This document shows, piece after piece, positions 1 to 5,951 of a DNA stretch of 9,819 nt. How positions within the stretch are numbered: position 1 is the first letter of the stretch; the number at the start of each line of letters is the position of its first letter. The stretch lies in contig JAADCW010000126.1 in assembly GCA_013154225.1 (NCBI GenBank), positions 1 through 9,819 of the forward strand, read 5' to 3'. The notes under the pieces were generated by a model. It was not told the DNA's origin and did no database searches. It saw only the letters and a program-made list of their open reading frames with translations. Origin of the DNA: Chloroflexota bacterium (GTDB lineage Bacteria > Chloroflexota > Anaerolineae > Anaerolineales > DRMV01). The position numbers and the translations under genes are program-made.

Positions 1-44
1 GCGAAACGACGCCAAGGCGTGAGAGCGAAAAATCTGGTTCCCCC

Positions 45-74
45 AACCCCTCTCCCTCTGGGAGAGGGGTTTTT
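45..74 (+). terminator. Rho-independent terminator of an upstream plus-strand gene
   Basis: A perfect 12-bp stem (arms 45-56 and 60-71) with a 3-nt TCT loop runs into a T tract (70-74), so it would stop plus-strand transcription. The gene it serves lies left of the window. One frame at the very start ends in TGA at 20-22, which could be the end of that gene, but six codons are too few to judge. The C-rich/G-rich stem could also belong to a dispersed hairpin family, which cannot be tested from one copy. Confidence 0.75.
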
Positions 75-174
75 CTGTAGCGTCGTCATGATGCCATCCA
101 TGAGAAATTTTCAGGGAGGGCTTCAAAGCCGCCCCGGCAAGGCATCAGACCAATAAAGCCAACCAAAAGCCAAG

Positions 175-209
175 AAAAAAGCGCAGGCCAAACGACCTGC
201 GCTTTTTTT
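175..209 (-). terminator. Terminator of the BMP ABC-transporter operon (bidirectional form)
   Basis: The stem GCGCAGG/CCTGCGC (181-187 with 196-202) and loop 188-195 are flanked by six A on the left (175-180) and seven T on the right (203-209). Read on the minus strand, the hairpin is followed by a U tract and lies 18 nt after the stop codon of the last permease gene, so it ends the operon. The flanking A and T runs would let it work on the plus strand too. The stretch 75-174 between this and the left terminator shows no gene or recognised site. Confidence 0.88.
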
Positions 210-226
210 GTTGTTGCTTTGGGAGA

Positions 227-1225
227 TTATTCTTCCTCAAAGGGCACACCCAGCGAAGCAGGCGGCACCACTTGCATCCAGCGGAGCACGCGGCGGATGA
301 AGCGTCGCAAATCGGGTGGTAGGCCTGCTAAGGTGCGGTCTACCCATTCCGCGTTGCCGATGTTGACCAAGAGCAGGGTCAAAATCATCAGCGGGAAGGG
401 AGCAACCTGAAGCACCTGCGAGGGCACGTTGGGCAGGTAAGGCTGAAGCACCAAGCCCAGCCATTGGAGCAGGGCAAAGAAGTACGCGCCCACGGCCCCA
501 CGCACAGGGTCCCAACCGCCGAAGATGGTCAGGGCGAGCGCGATCCACCCGATGCCATCCAGGCCAGAGATGGTGCCTTTCCAGCCGGCTTTGACGCTGA
601 GGGAGTAAGTGGGGCCGGCCAGGCCGACCAGTGCGCCGCCCAGCGCGGTGTAGAGATAGCGCAGTTTGTTGACCGCGGCTCCGCGGGCGTAGGCGGCTTC
701 GGGGCGTTCCCCAATGGCCTGGAGCGTAAGCCCCGGACGGGTGCGGAACATCCACCACCAGGCCAGGCCGATGAGGATGAAACTGAAGTAGGTCAGGGGG
801 TCATGGTTGAAAAACAGCGGCCCGATGATGGGGATGTCTTTCAACACGGGGATGGGCATGTTTTGCACCCGCGGCCCCTGAAGCCCCATGTAGGGGTTGC
901 CCAGGAAGTAGGCCAGGTCGCGGGTCATCAGGGTGAGCACAAACCCCACGGCCACCTGCGATTGCTTCAACGCAATGCTGGAAAAGGCCACAATGAGCGC
1001 CACAATGGCACCCACGGCCATGCCCATGAGGAAGCCCAGCACAATGCTTTGCGTGTTGACGGCCACGGCAAACGAGGCCATTGCTGAGAGCAAAATGGTG
1101 CCGTTGACCGACAGGTTGATGATGCCGGAGCGTTCGGTGAATGTTTCACCGATGGTTGCGAACACGATGGGCGCAGCCGCAAACAACACCCCGGCCAGAC
1201 CGATCAGCAGTTCGTGGCTAGTCAT
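227..1225 (-). CDS. BMP-type ABC transporter, second permease subunit
   Basis: An integral membrane permease of the BPD_transp_2 family (the ribose/branched-chain amino acid/nucleoside importer type), 332 aa. It would pair with the 1218-2273 permease to form the channel through which the substrate captured by the BMP lipoprotein enters. Hydrophobic segments fill most of residues 1-300. The ERSGIINLSVNG stretch (about 32-43) is the family's conserved early loop, usually ending IEG or VEG; here it reads VNG. The cytoplasmic coupling segment AIGERPEAAYARG (about 180) contacts the ATPase. A hydrophilic Arg-rich C-terminal tail ends in three Glu. The ATG at 1225 is preceded on the minus strand by GGAGG at a spacing of 7, and overlaps the end of the upstream permease by 8 nt, so the two are translationally coupled. 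It is the last gene before the 175-209 terminator. The substrate cannot be read from the permease itself. Confidence 0.93.
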   Translation of the reverse strand: MTSHELLIGLAGVLFAAAPIVFATIGETFTERSGIINLSVNGTILLSAMASFAVAVNTQSIVLGFLMGMAVGAIVALIVAFSSIALKQSQVAVGFVLTLMTRDLAYFLGNPYMGLQGPRVQNMPIPVLKDIPIIGPLFFNHDPLTYFSFILIGLAWWWMFRTRPGLTLQAIGERPEAAYARGAAVNKLRYLYTALGGALVGLAGPTYSLSVKAGWKGTISGLDGIGWIALALTIFGGWDPVRGAVGAYFFALLQWLGLVLQPYLPNVPSQVLQVAPFPLMILTLLLVNIGNAEWVDRTLAGLPPDLRRFIRRVLRWMQVVPPASLGVPFEEE

Positions 1226-2273
1226 CGCTTGCCTCCTGCTGGTGTTTCTTCAGCCAGCGTTGCCGGACGCCGCCCATCAGCAAGAACGAGAGCACCAGCG
1301 CGCCCTGGAGCACGCCCGAGAGCGAGGAGTCCAGTTTGAGCACGATGGGCAATTGGATGCTGCCGATGTTGAGGGCGGCAAAGAAGAAGGTTACCGGCGC
1401 GGCCCAGGCGGGTTGGAAGTTGATGAGCATGGAGACCATCAACCCCAGCCAGCCGTAGCCGCTGGAGATGGCCGGGATGAGGCGGTGATACACTGCGGTG
1501 ACCTGTACGGCCCCTGCCAGACCTGCAAACAGCCCCGAGAGCACGAAGGCCATCATGAGATAGCGGGTGGTGGGGATGCCCAGCAGGTAGGCCGCACGGG
1601 GGTTTTTACCCACGGCTTTGAGTTTGAGGCCGAAGTAGGTGCCTGAAAGCAGGAAGTACACGATTGCGATGCTCACCAACCCGATGAAGAGCGCCCATAG
1701 GCTCAGGCGGCTACCTGGAATCGTGGGAAGCCAAAGCTCCTTGGGGAAGGGTTCGGTGCCGCTCATGGAGCCGATGCCGGGGCGCTTCCACGGGCCGAAG
1801 ATGAGCCAGAGCGTGAGTGCGACGGCAACGAAATCCAGGCCCAGACCGCCGAAGATTTCGTTCACGCCGCCGAACACTTTGAGCACGCCAGCCAGGGCGG
1901 CCCAAAGTGCCCCTCCCAACGCGCCGGCGGCAATGGCCAAAATCAGGATGAACGCAGGGGAGAGGGTGCTATCTTGGAGCAAGCGCAAGACCCAGGTGGT
2001 AAAGATGCCGCCCAGGACGATTTGTCCTTCAACGCCGATGTTCCACAGCCCGGCTGCAAAGGTGATGAGCAGGCCGGCTGTGGCCAGCAGGAGGGGCACC
2101 CATGCCACCAGGACGTCGGAGATTTTCGACCACGAGCCCAGAGAGCCTTTGAGCATGTACCAGTAGGCTTCAAAGGGCGAGGCTCCCGCGGTGACGAGCA
2201 CCAACGAGGTAAAGGCCAGCGCGACAAATACTGCCGCGGTGGCAAAGGCCAGGTTTTCCCAACGGGGTTTCAT
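1218..2273 (-). CDS. BMP-type ABC transporter, first permease subunit
   Basis: A 351-aa integral membrane permease of the BPD_transp_2 family, first of the operon's two non-identical channel subunits. The signature GLWNIGVEGQ near residue 77 is typical of the nucleoside/BMP group. The coupling segment KAVGKNPRAAYLLG lies at about 218-231, and many hydrophobic helices run from residue 8 to the C-terminus. The chosen ATG at 2273 overlaps the ATPase stop as ATGA, and AGGAGG sits about 7 nt upstream inside the ATPase gene, so translation is coupled to it. The 3' end in turn overlaps the second permease by 8 nt. Family members act at the cytoplasmic membrane and import purine or pyrimidine nucleosides or related ligands. 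That family link is established knowledge; the exact ligand here is inference. Confidence 0.94.
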   Translation of the reverse strand: MKPRWENLAFATAAVFVALAFTSLVLVTAGASPFEAYWYMLKGSLGSWSKISDVLVAWVPLLLATAGLLITFAAGLWNIGVEGQIVLGGIFTTWVLRLLQDSTLSPAFILILAIAAGALGGALWAALAGVLKVFGGVNEIFGGLGLDFVAVALTLWLIFGPWKRPGIGSMSGTEPFPKELWLPTIPGSRLSLWALFIGLVSIAIVYFLLSGTYFGLKLKAVGKNPRAAYLLGIPTTRYLMMAFVLSGLFAGLAGAVQVTAVYHRLIPAISSGYGWLGLMVSMLINFQPAWAAPVTFFFAALNIGSIQLPIVLKLDSSLSGVLQGALVLSFLLMGGVRQRWLKKHQQEASDD

Positions 2274-3760
2274 GGGGTGGCCTCCTCGGGGGTGTTGAAG
2301 CCGCGTCCGCCGATGAGTTGCCCCAGTTGTTCGATGTCGGTTTCCGTTGCCGGGATGGGCTCAGAGACTTGCCCACTGAAGAACACCAAAATCCGGTCGC
2401 TGTAATGCAAAATTTCCTCCAAATCCGACGACATGAAGAAGATGGCGGTTTTTTCTTCGCGGCAGCGGCGTTTGAGGGTTTGCCAAACCCAGATGGCCGA
2501 TTCCATATCCAGGCCACGGGTGGGGTGTTCCATCAGCAAGAGGCGCAGGCCGGGCCGTAACAGCGCCAGCAAGGCGCGCTGTTGGTTCCCGCCGGAGAGG
2601 GATTCAATGGTGGAATGGGGACGACCGCGAATGTTGAAGGTTTTGATGCGCTCTTTGGTGAGGTCCAACGCGGCTTGGCGGTCGATGATGAGCCCGCGCT
2701 GTTCGTCGGCCAAGATCATGTGCTCCAACAGGGTGAGGTTGGGCACCAGGCCTTCTTCCAGACGGGCTGCGGGCACATAGGCCACACCGTGCCGCATGAA
2801 GTCGTGATACGGCTTGCCTGTGAGGTTGTGGCCGTCCACCCAAATTTCACCTTCAACCGGGCGGATCAGGCCGGCGCAGGCCCGCAGAAGTTGGCGTTGG
2901 CCGCTGCCTTCCATACCGGCCAGGCCGATGACTTCGCCTTCGCGTACTTCCAGGTTGACGCCTGCAATGCGAATGCGGTGGCTTTCGACGGCCAGGTTTT
3001 TGAGTTGCAGCACGGGTTTGCCCAAAGGTGCGCTGACGCGCTCGCCTTTGGTCACCACTTTGCCGAACATCATTTCAACCAACGCGTCGAGGTCGTAGGG
3101 CGGTTTGGCTTCGCCCACCAGTTTGCCTGCCCGCAGGACGGCAACCTGGTCGCACAGGATTTCGACTTCTTCCAGTTTGTGGGTGACGAAGATGATGGTT
3201 TTGCCTTCGTCGGCCAGGCGATGCAGGGCTGCGAAGAGTTTTTCTTTTTGTTGGGCGCTGATACCGGTGGTGGGTTCGTCAAAGATCAGCACCTGCGCAC
3301 CCAGCCACAACAGGCGGACGATTTCCAGTTGTTGGCGCTCGCCTACGGTGAGGGATTCCACGTAGGCGTCGGGGTCTAACGAGAAGCCAAATTGAGCGGA
3401 TAAATCCAAAAGGGCCTGTCGGGCTTCTTCCCGGGGAAGGAGGAGCCCTTCGGGGTAACCGACCATGAAGTTGTCCAACACCCGCATGGGGGGGAAGTCC
3501 ATCGGGTCTTGGTGGAGCATACCGATACCGAAGCGGATGGCGTCAGCAGGGGAGTGCATTTCGATGGGGGAGCCATTGATGCGGATTTCACCGGCATCGG
3601 GGCGCAGGTAACCGGAAAGAATTTTCATCAGGGTGCTTTTGCCTGCGCCGTTTTCCCCCAAAAGCCCCTGAATCGAGCCCGATGGGATGGTCAGGGTGAT
3701 GTCGTCGTTGGCGTGAACCGGCCCAAAATATTTGTGGATGTGGCGGAGTTCGATTTCCAT
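2270..3760 (-). CDS. BMP-type ABC transporter ATPase with two nucleotide-binding domains
   Basis: A cytoplasmic ATPase that powers the importer, 496 aa from ATG 3760. NBD1 is complete: Walker A GENGAGKST (35-43), Q-loop Gln84, signature LTVGERQQ (137-144), Walker B VLIFDEPT (157-164), His194 in FVTHK. NBD2 has a good signature (LSGGNQQ, 388-394), but its Walker A is degenerate (GMEGSGQR, about 282-289, no Lys), its Walker B reads LLLMEHPTRGLD (407-418) with Asp-Glu replaced by Glu-His, and Ser replaces the switch His (SSD, 444-446). This asymmetry is common in the sugar/nucleoside double-NBD family and suggests one main hydrolytic site. The start was chosen because MEIELRHIHKYFG is where family homology begins; an upstream in-frame start would add 29 residues encoded by the intergenic hairpin. 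The ribosome site before 3760 is weak, unlike those of its operon neighbours. Confidence 0.95.
   Translation of the reverse strand: MEIELRHIHKYFGPVHANDDITLTIPSGSIQGLLGENGAGKSTLMKILSGYLRPDAGEIRINGSPIEMHSPADAIRFGIGMLHQDPMDFPPMRVLDNFMVGYPEGLLLPREEARQALLDLSAQFGFSLDPDAYVESLTVGERQQLEIVRLLWLGAQVLIFDEPTTGISAQQKEKLFAALHRLADEGKTIIFVTHKLEEVEILCDQVAVLRAGKLVGEAKPPYDLDALVEMMFGKVVTKGERVSAPLGKPVLQLKNLAVESHRIRIAGVNLEVREGEVIGLAGMEGSGQRQLLRACAGLIRPVEGEIWVDGHNLTGKPYHDFMRHGVAYVPAARLEEGLVPNLTLLEHMILADEQRGLIIDRQAALDLTKERIKTFNIRGRPHSTIESLSGGNQQRALLALLRPGLRLLLMEHPTRGLDMESAIWVWQTLKRRCREEKTAIFFMSSDLEEILHYSDRILVFFSGQVSEPIPATETDIEQLGQLIGGRGFNTPEEATP
3138..3138 (-). other. Marker: inside NBD1 coding region, no separate gene
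   Basis: This position falls within the ATPase gene, in the segment after NBD1. Small open frames on both strands here are codon shadows of the ATPase and are not genes. Confidence 0.3.
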
Positions 3761-3780
3761 AGGGCTGGCCTGAAATTGAG

Positions 3781-3794
3781 ATGAGATGTTACGC
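3781..3794. repeat. 14-base repeat, copy 1 (ATGAGATGTTACGC)
   Basis: This sequence recurs exactly, in the same orientation, at 9789-9802, about 6 kb away. Here it lies in the spacer between the hairpin and the ATPase start. Two copies this long are unlikely but not impossible by chance in 10 kb. It may be part of a dispersed repeat or mobile-element end. Confidence 0.35.
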
Positions 3795-3815
3795 GAGGAA
3801 GAGGGGTTGGTACGA

Positions 3816-3849
3816 TGGTGGGGGAAGCCAAACGCGGCTTCCCCCACCA
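3816..3849 (-). promoter_or_regulatory. Intercistronic hairpin between binding-protein and ATPase genes
   Basis: A perfect 14-bp inverted repeat (arms 3816-3829 and 3836-3849) with a 6-nt loop lies 19 nt after the binding-protein stop codon. On the transcribed minus strand it is not followed by a U tract, so it is not a classical terminator. Position and shape fit a 3' mRNA-stabilising or partial-attenuation structure that keeps binding-protein mRNA abundant relative to the downstream ATPase and permeases, as is known for other binding-protein-dependent transporters. The role is inferred; the structure is seen directly. Confidence 0.7.
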
Positions 3850-3868
3850 GTTAAGGGGCAAATGAAGT

Positions 3869-5131
3869 TTACTGCTGCGGCACGCTTTGGCCTTCCATGC
3901 CTTCCAGCAGTTGCGGCAGGTACCAGATCTGCTGGTCGGTGGCTGCTTCGCCGTCTTTCAGGTAGAGGGTGCCGTCTTGCAGTTTGAGCGGACCAACCCA
4001 GAGGTTGAGGCCATTGGCGAGTTCGTCAATGAAGTTGGTGACCGCGTCGGAAGCCTCATCGCTCAGGGCCGGGCCCATTTCAAAGCCAATCGCCGACGTA
4101 TCGGGATTGTTGATGTCTTTCCAGTCGGGGGGAGCCCAGATGAAGGTGGACTGCCATTTGCCGTCTTTGGCGTCTTGGATGAGTTTCATGTAGAGGGGGC
4201 CCCAGTTGAAGTAGGGAACACCCAGGCAGACATCGGGGGCTTCTTGGCAGGCTTCTTTGAAGTCGTAAGGCACGGCGTACACCTTCTTGCCTTGGTCCGC
4301 GAATTTCTTGGCTTCGACCAGGGCTTCGGTGGTGTCAATGCCCGAGAGCACGACGTCGTAGCCGCTGTTGAAGAAGTCGTCCGCGACCTGGGTGGGGTCA
4401 GAGGTCACACCAGGGATGTTGAACCAGAAGCCAATCCAGGTGACCTTGAACTTCAGGTCCGCGGGGTCCTTTTGGCGATAGTGCTGCCAGCAGTATTTCG
4501 CGCCGAGGTAGGCCGAGGAGGCCAGGCGGCGGGTTTCGTCATTGATGAGGGGACCAAGGTAGCCGATCTGCCCGGTCTCGGTAGTCATTGCCGCGGCGCA
4601 GCCGGCAATCATCTTGCCGTAGATCATCTTCCCCATGACGTTGGAGAAGTTGGGGATGTCTTTATAGTCTTTGCCGTCTTTCCAGGCGTTGTCGCCCGAG
4701 GCGTGGATGACGTAGATGTCGGGGTGAGCCTGGGCGAAGGCCAGGGCGGCGTCTTTCATGTCGTCAGAGTTGAAGATGATGAGTTTTGCGCCTTTGGAGA
4801 CCAGGTCTTCGGCCAATTGTTCGGGCGTGGTGCCCGGGCGGTCGGCCGGGTTGACCTTGTCCACATAGAGCATTTTAGCCCCCAATTTTTGCTCGACGTA
4901 CTGACCGGCTTCGTAGTGAGCCTGGCTCCAGCCGTGGTCGTTATACGGACCGACCAGCAACATGCCAAACGTGAAGGTTTCTTCTTGCGGCGGCTGGGTT
5001 GCCTGCTCTTGCTGTGTTTGCTGCTGCGATTCCTGCTGAGGCGCGGGCGTGGCCTGCCCACTGCTGCATGCACTCAGCACAACAGCCGCAAGCACCAACG
5101 TGGTCAAAAGAAGCCACCAGATGCGTTTCAT
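3869..5131 (-). CDS. BMP-family substrate-binding lipoprotein of an ABC importer
   Basis: A 420-aa extracytoplasmic ligand-binding lipoprotein of the BMP/PnrA/Med family, which captures purine or other nucleosides for the ABC importer encoded downstream. Residues 1-22 form a lipoprotein signal peptide: KR, a hydrophobic core, then lipobox LSAC with Cys22 as the lipidated residue. A Gln/Pro/Thr-rich spacer (about 23-50) tethers the domain to the membrane. The mature domain opens with FTFGMLLVGPYNDHGWSQ, the characteristic BMP opening with its Asn-Asp/Trp ligand-site motif, and continues through KGAKLIIFNSDDMKD and YDVVLSGIDTTEAL to a C-terminal YLKDGEA segment. The start is well supported: AAGGAGGAG (5138-5146 on the minus strand) precedes ATG 5131 at ideal spacing, the strongest ribosome site of the operon. 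It is the first gene of the operon. Nucleoside specificity is inferred from family; binding residues were not traced one by one. Confidence 0.95.
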   Translation of the reverse strand: MKRIWWLLLTTLVLAAVVLSACSSGQATPAPQQESQQQTQQEQATQPPQEETFTFGMLLVGPYNDHGWSQAHYEAGQYVEQKLGAKMLYVDKVNPADRPGTTPEQLAEDLVSKGAKLIIFNSDDMKDAALAFAQAHPDIYVIHASGDNAWKDGKDYKDIPNFSNVMGKMIYGKMIAGCAAAMTTETGQIGYLGPLINDETRRLASSAYLGAKYCWQHYRQKDPADLKFKVTWIGFWFNIPGVTSDPTQVADDFFNSGYDVVLSGIDTTEALVEAKKFADQGKKVYAVPYDFKEACQEAPDVCLGVPYFNWGPLYMKLIQDAKDGKWQSTFIWAPPDWKDINNPDTSAIGFEMGPALSDEASDAVTNFIDELANGLNLWVGPLKLQDGTLYLKDGEAATDQQIWYLPQLLEGMEGQSVPQQ

Positions 5132-5236
5132 TGTTTTCTCCTCCTTGAGAAAGGCTTACACGGAGAACGGACGGACAAATTTTAGAAACGGCTTAGGCAG
5201 TTCGTGAGAGTTCACCTCCTTGATGCAAGTATGGGC
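5132..5236 (-). promoter_or_regulatory. Leader of the BMP operon mRNA, with an unused-looking Shine-Dalgarno
   Basis: If transcription begins about 7 nt after the -10 element, the leader is roughly 105 nt. It holds the true ribosome site at 5138-5146. It also holds a second, full-strength AAGGAGGTGAA at 5211-5221 with no ATG, GTG or TTG at proper spacing after it. A GTG overlapping this motif (5215) opens a 19-codon frame ending in TAA at 5156-5158, 24 nt before the binding-protein ATG. A short stem (5147-5152 with 5135-5140) could hold part of the true ribosome site in its loop. No known riboswitch was recognised. Confidence 0.4.
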
Positions 5237-5242
5237 TAACTA

Positions 5243-5251
5243 ATTGTACCA
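5243..5251 (-). promoter_or_regulatory. Extended -10 promoter of the BMP transporter operon
   Basis: On the minus strand this reads TGGTACAAT: an extended -10 TGn followed by TACAAT, five of six bases matching the housekeeping sigma consensus. No good -35 hexamer is found 16-18 nt upstream, as is usual for extended -10 promoters. It lies about 112 nt before the binding-protein start. The same TGn-TAnAAT form is seen before pth and gatC in this window. Confidence 0.6.
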
Positions 5252-5344
5252 AAAAAATGTTGGGTAAGGCGATGAGTTGCACAGGCGTTAAGGTGGATTT
5301 TAGACATTTTTTGCGTTTATGGGTTGTTTATGGAGGCTTGGGGC

Positions 5345-5383
5345 AAAAAAACAACGCCATCTCTTCACAGAGATGGCGTTGTT
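5345..5383 (-). terminator. Rho-independent terminator after the multihaem cytochrome remnant
   Basis: A perfect 15-bp stem (arms 5350-5364 and 5369-5383, loop TCAC) is followed on the minus strand by six U (5345-5350). It lies 20 nt after the stop codon of the 5403-5924 remnant. It would terminate transcription from that gene before the BMP operon promoter, and being intact it shows that the locus was once an ordinary expressed gene. Confidence 0.9.
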
Positions 5384-5866
5384 GGGTAGGCTCCAGTTGG
5401 GGTTACGGCTTTTCGATTTCGCCGGTTTCAAGGCGGTAGTTGTAGATGTCCTGCATGCGGTAGAGGTCTTGCTGCAGGATGAAGAAGCCGTGCCAGTGAG
5501 CCCAGTCGGGCGCGCCCAGGAGAGCGCCTTGGCGGGCTCGGCGACCTTCGTGGTGCCAGAGGTGGTAGTAGAGGATCTGGAATTCGTCAGCCCACGGATT
5601 TTCTTTGAGCAGCCCTTTTTCGCTCAGGGTGTCGAGCATTTCTTTGGCGGGGGTGTAGTAGGCTTCGTTGTAGAGCCGGACAGCGTTGTCCGCGCTGGTG
5701 AAGTAATCGTCCACCAGTTGCGAGGAGTGGCAGGTCAGCCGATGCCCGAGGCCGGGTAGGTGGAAGCTGTCCCAATTGTGCACGACGCCAGGGGTTTCGG
5801 TGGCGTGGCACTCAATGCACGCGCGCGCCTCGTCGGTTACCCCTTGGGCATGAGGCGCAGCTTTGG

Positions 5867-5883
5867 CCTTCCTTAAAGGAAGG
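5867..5883. repeat. 17-base palindrome CCTTCCTTAAAGGAAGG
   Basis: Two perfect 8-base arms flank one central A. It lies 10 bp left of a second palindrome and about 32 bp upstream of the TPR-gene promoter. It could be a dimeric regulator site or the edge of a rearrangement; no known operator was recognised. Confidence 0.55.
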
Positions 5884-5893
5884 TGATAAATTG

Positions 5894-5911
5894 AGCGCTC
5901 GCGCGAGCGCT
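5894..5911. promoter_or_regulatory. 18-base perfect palindrome just upstream of the TPR promoter (possible operator)
   Basis: AGCGCTCGCGCGAGCGCT is its own reverse complement. It ends 4 bp before the -35 hexamer (5916-5921) of the promoter serving the TPR genes, where activators or repressors commonly bind. Its GC-only core could also extrude a cruciform. The function is inferred from position only. Confidence 0.5.
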
Positions 5912-5915
5912 GTGC

Positions 5916-5944
5916 TTGACGCATGCGGTTAAGCGGGTTATGAT
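5916..5944 (+). promoter_or_regulatory. Promoter of the tandem TPR genes (TTGACG-17-TATGAT)
   Basis: The -35 TTGACG (5916-5921) and -10 TATGAT (5939-5944) each match the housekeeping sigma consensus in five of six bases, at the ideal 17-bp spacing. Transcription would start near 5951, directly at the ATG at 5952, implying a leaderless mRNA. This is the best -35/-10 pair in the window. Confidence 0.75.
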
Positions 5945-5951
5945 GGAACGC

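Larger units (their letters stand above)
5403..5924 (-). pseudogene. Remnant of a hydroxylamine-oxidoreductase-like multihaem cytochrome c
   Basis: The 173-codon frame matches the HAO-like multihaem cytochrome c family only from about codon 27 onward. It has one intact haem site (CIECH, near residue 37) and then the family's C-terminal domain: CHSSQLVDDYF, YNEAYYTPAKEMLD, WHHEGRRAR and APDWAHWHGFF. Intact relatives carry several to eight CxxCH sites and a secretion signal; both the signal and most haem sites are missing. The second haem site reads RLTCH, lacking its first Cys. Reading the minus strand one base out of frame between about 5770 and 5740 gives ASTYPASGIG, the usual sequence before a haem Cys. 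This suggests a frameshift near 5770 and a deletion near 5736-5740 that joined an early haem site to the last one. The first 26 codons cover palindromes and a neighbouring promoter and are probably not ancestral coding sequence. A short functional cytochrome is possible but less likely. Confidence 0.7.

Noticed and set aside
464..1087. Plus-strand open frames opposite the permease genes (also 933-1646 and 1639-2166)
   Set aside because: Antisense to clear membrane permeases with family motifs, coupled starts and ribosome sites.
3138..3138. Single-base marker inside the ATPase gene listed as a feature
   Set aside because: It carries no biological feature; it only notes that the small frames there are shadows and should be ignored as annotation.
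3761..3847. N-terminal extension of the ATPase to an upstream start
   Set aside because: The added residues are encoded by the intercistronic hairpin and spacer, and lie before the conserved start of NBD1.
3781..3987. Plus-strand frame starting MRCYA, and a similar open frame from 9789
   Set aside because: The shared MRCYA comes only from the 14-base DNA repeat. The first frame runs through a hairpin and into antisense of the lipoprotein gene; neither has a ribosome site.
3887..5185. 432-codon plus-strand open frame
   Set aside because: Wholly antisense to the BMP lipoprotein gene, which has a signal peptide, lipobox and strong ribosome site. The antisense product is low-complexity Val/Gly/Phe-rich, as expected from a codon shadow in GC-rich DNA.
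5132..5236. Riboswitch in the transporter leader
   Set aside because: No known purine, preQ1 or other aptamer core was recognised, and there is no leader terminator.
5916..5951. TTG 5916, ATG 5940 or ATG 5943 as start of the first TPR protein
   Set aside because: These codons lie within the -35 and -10 hexamers; ATG 5952 gives MELRG, shared with the paralogue.
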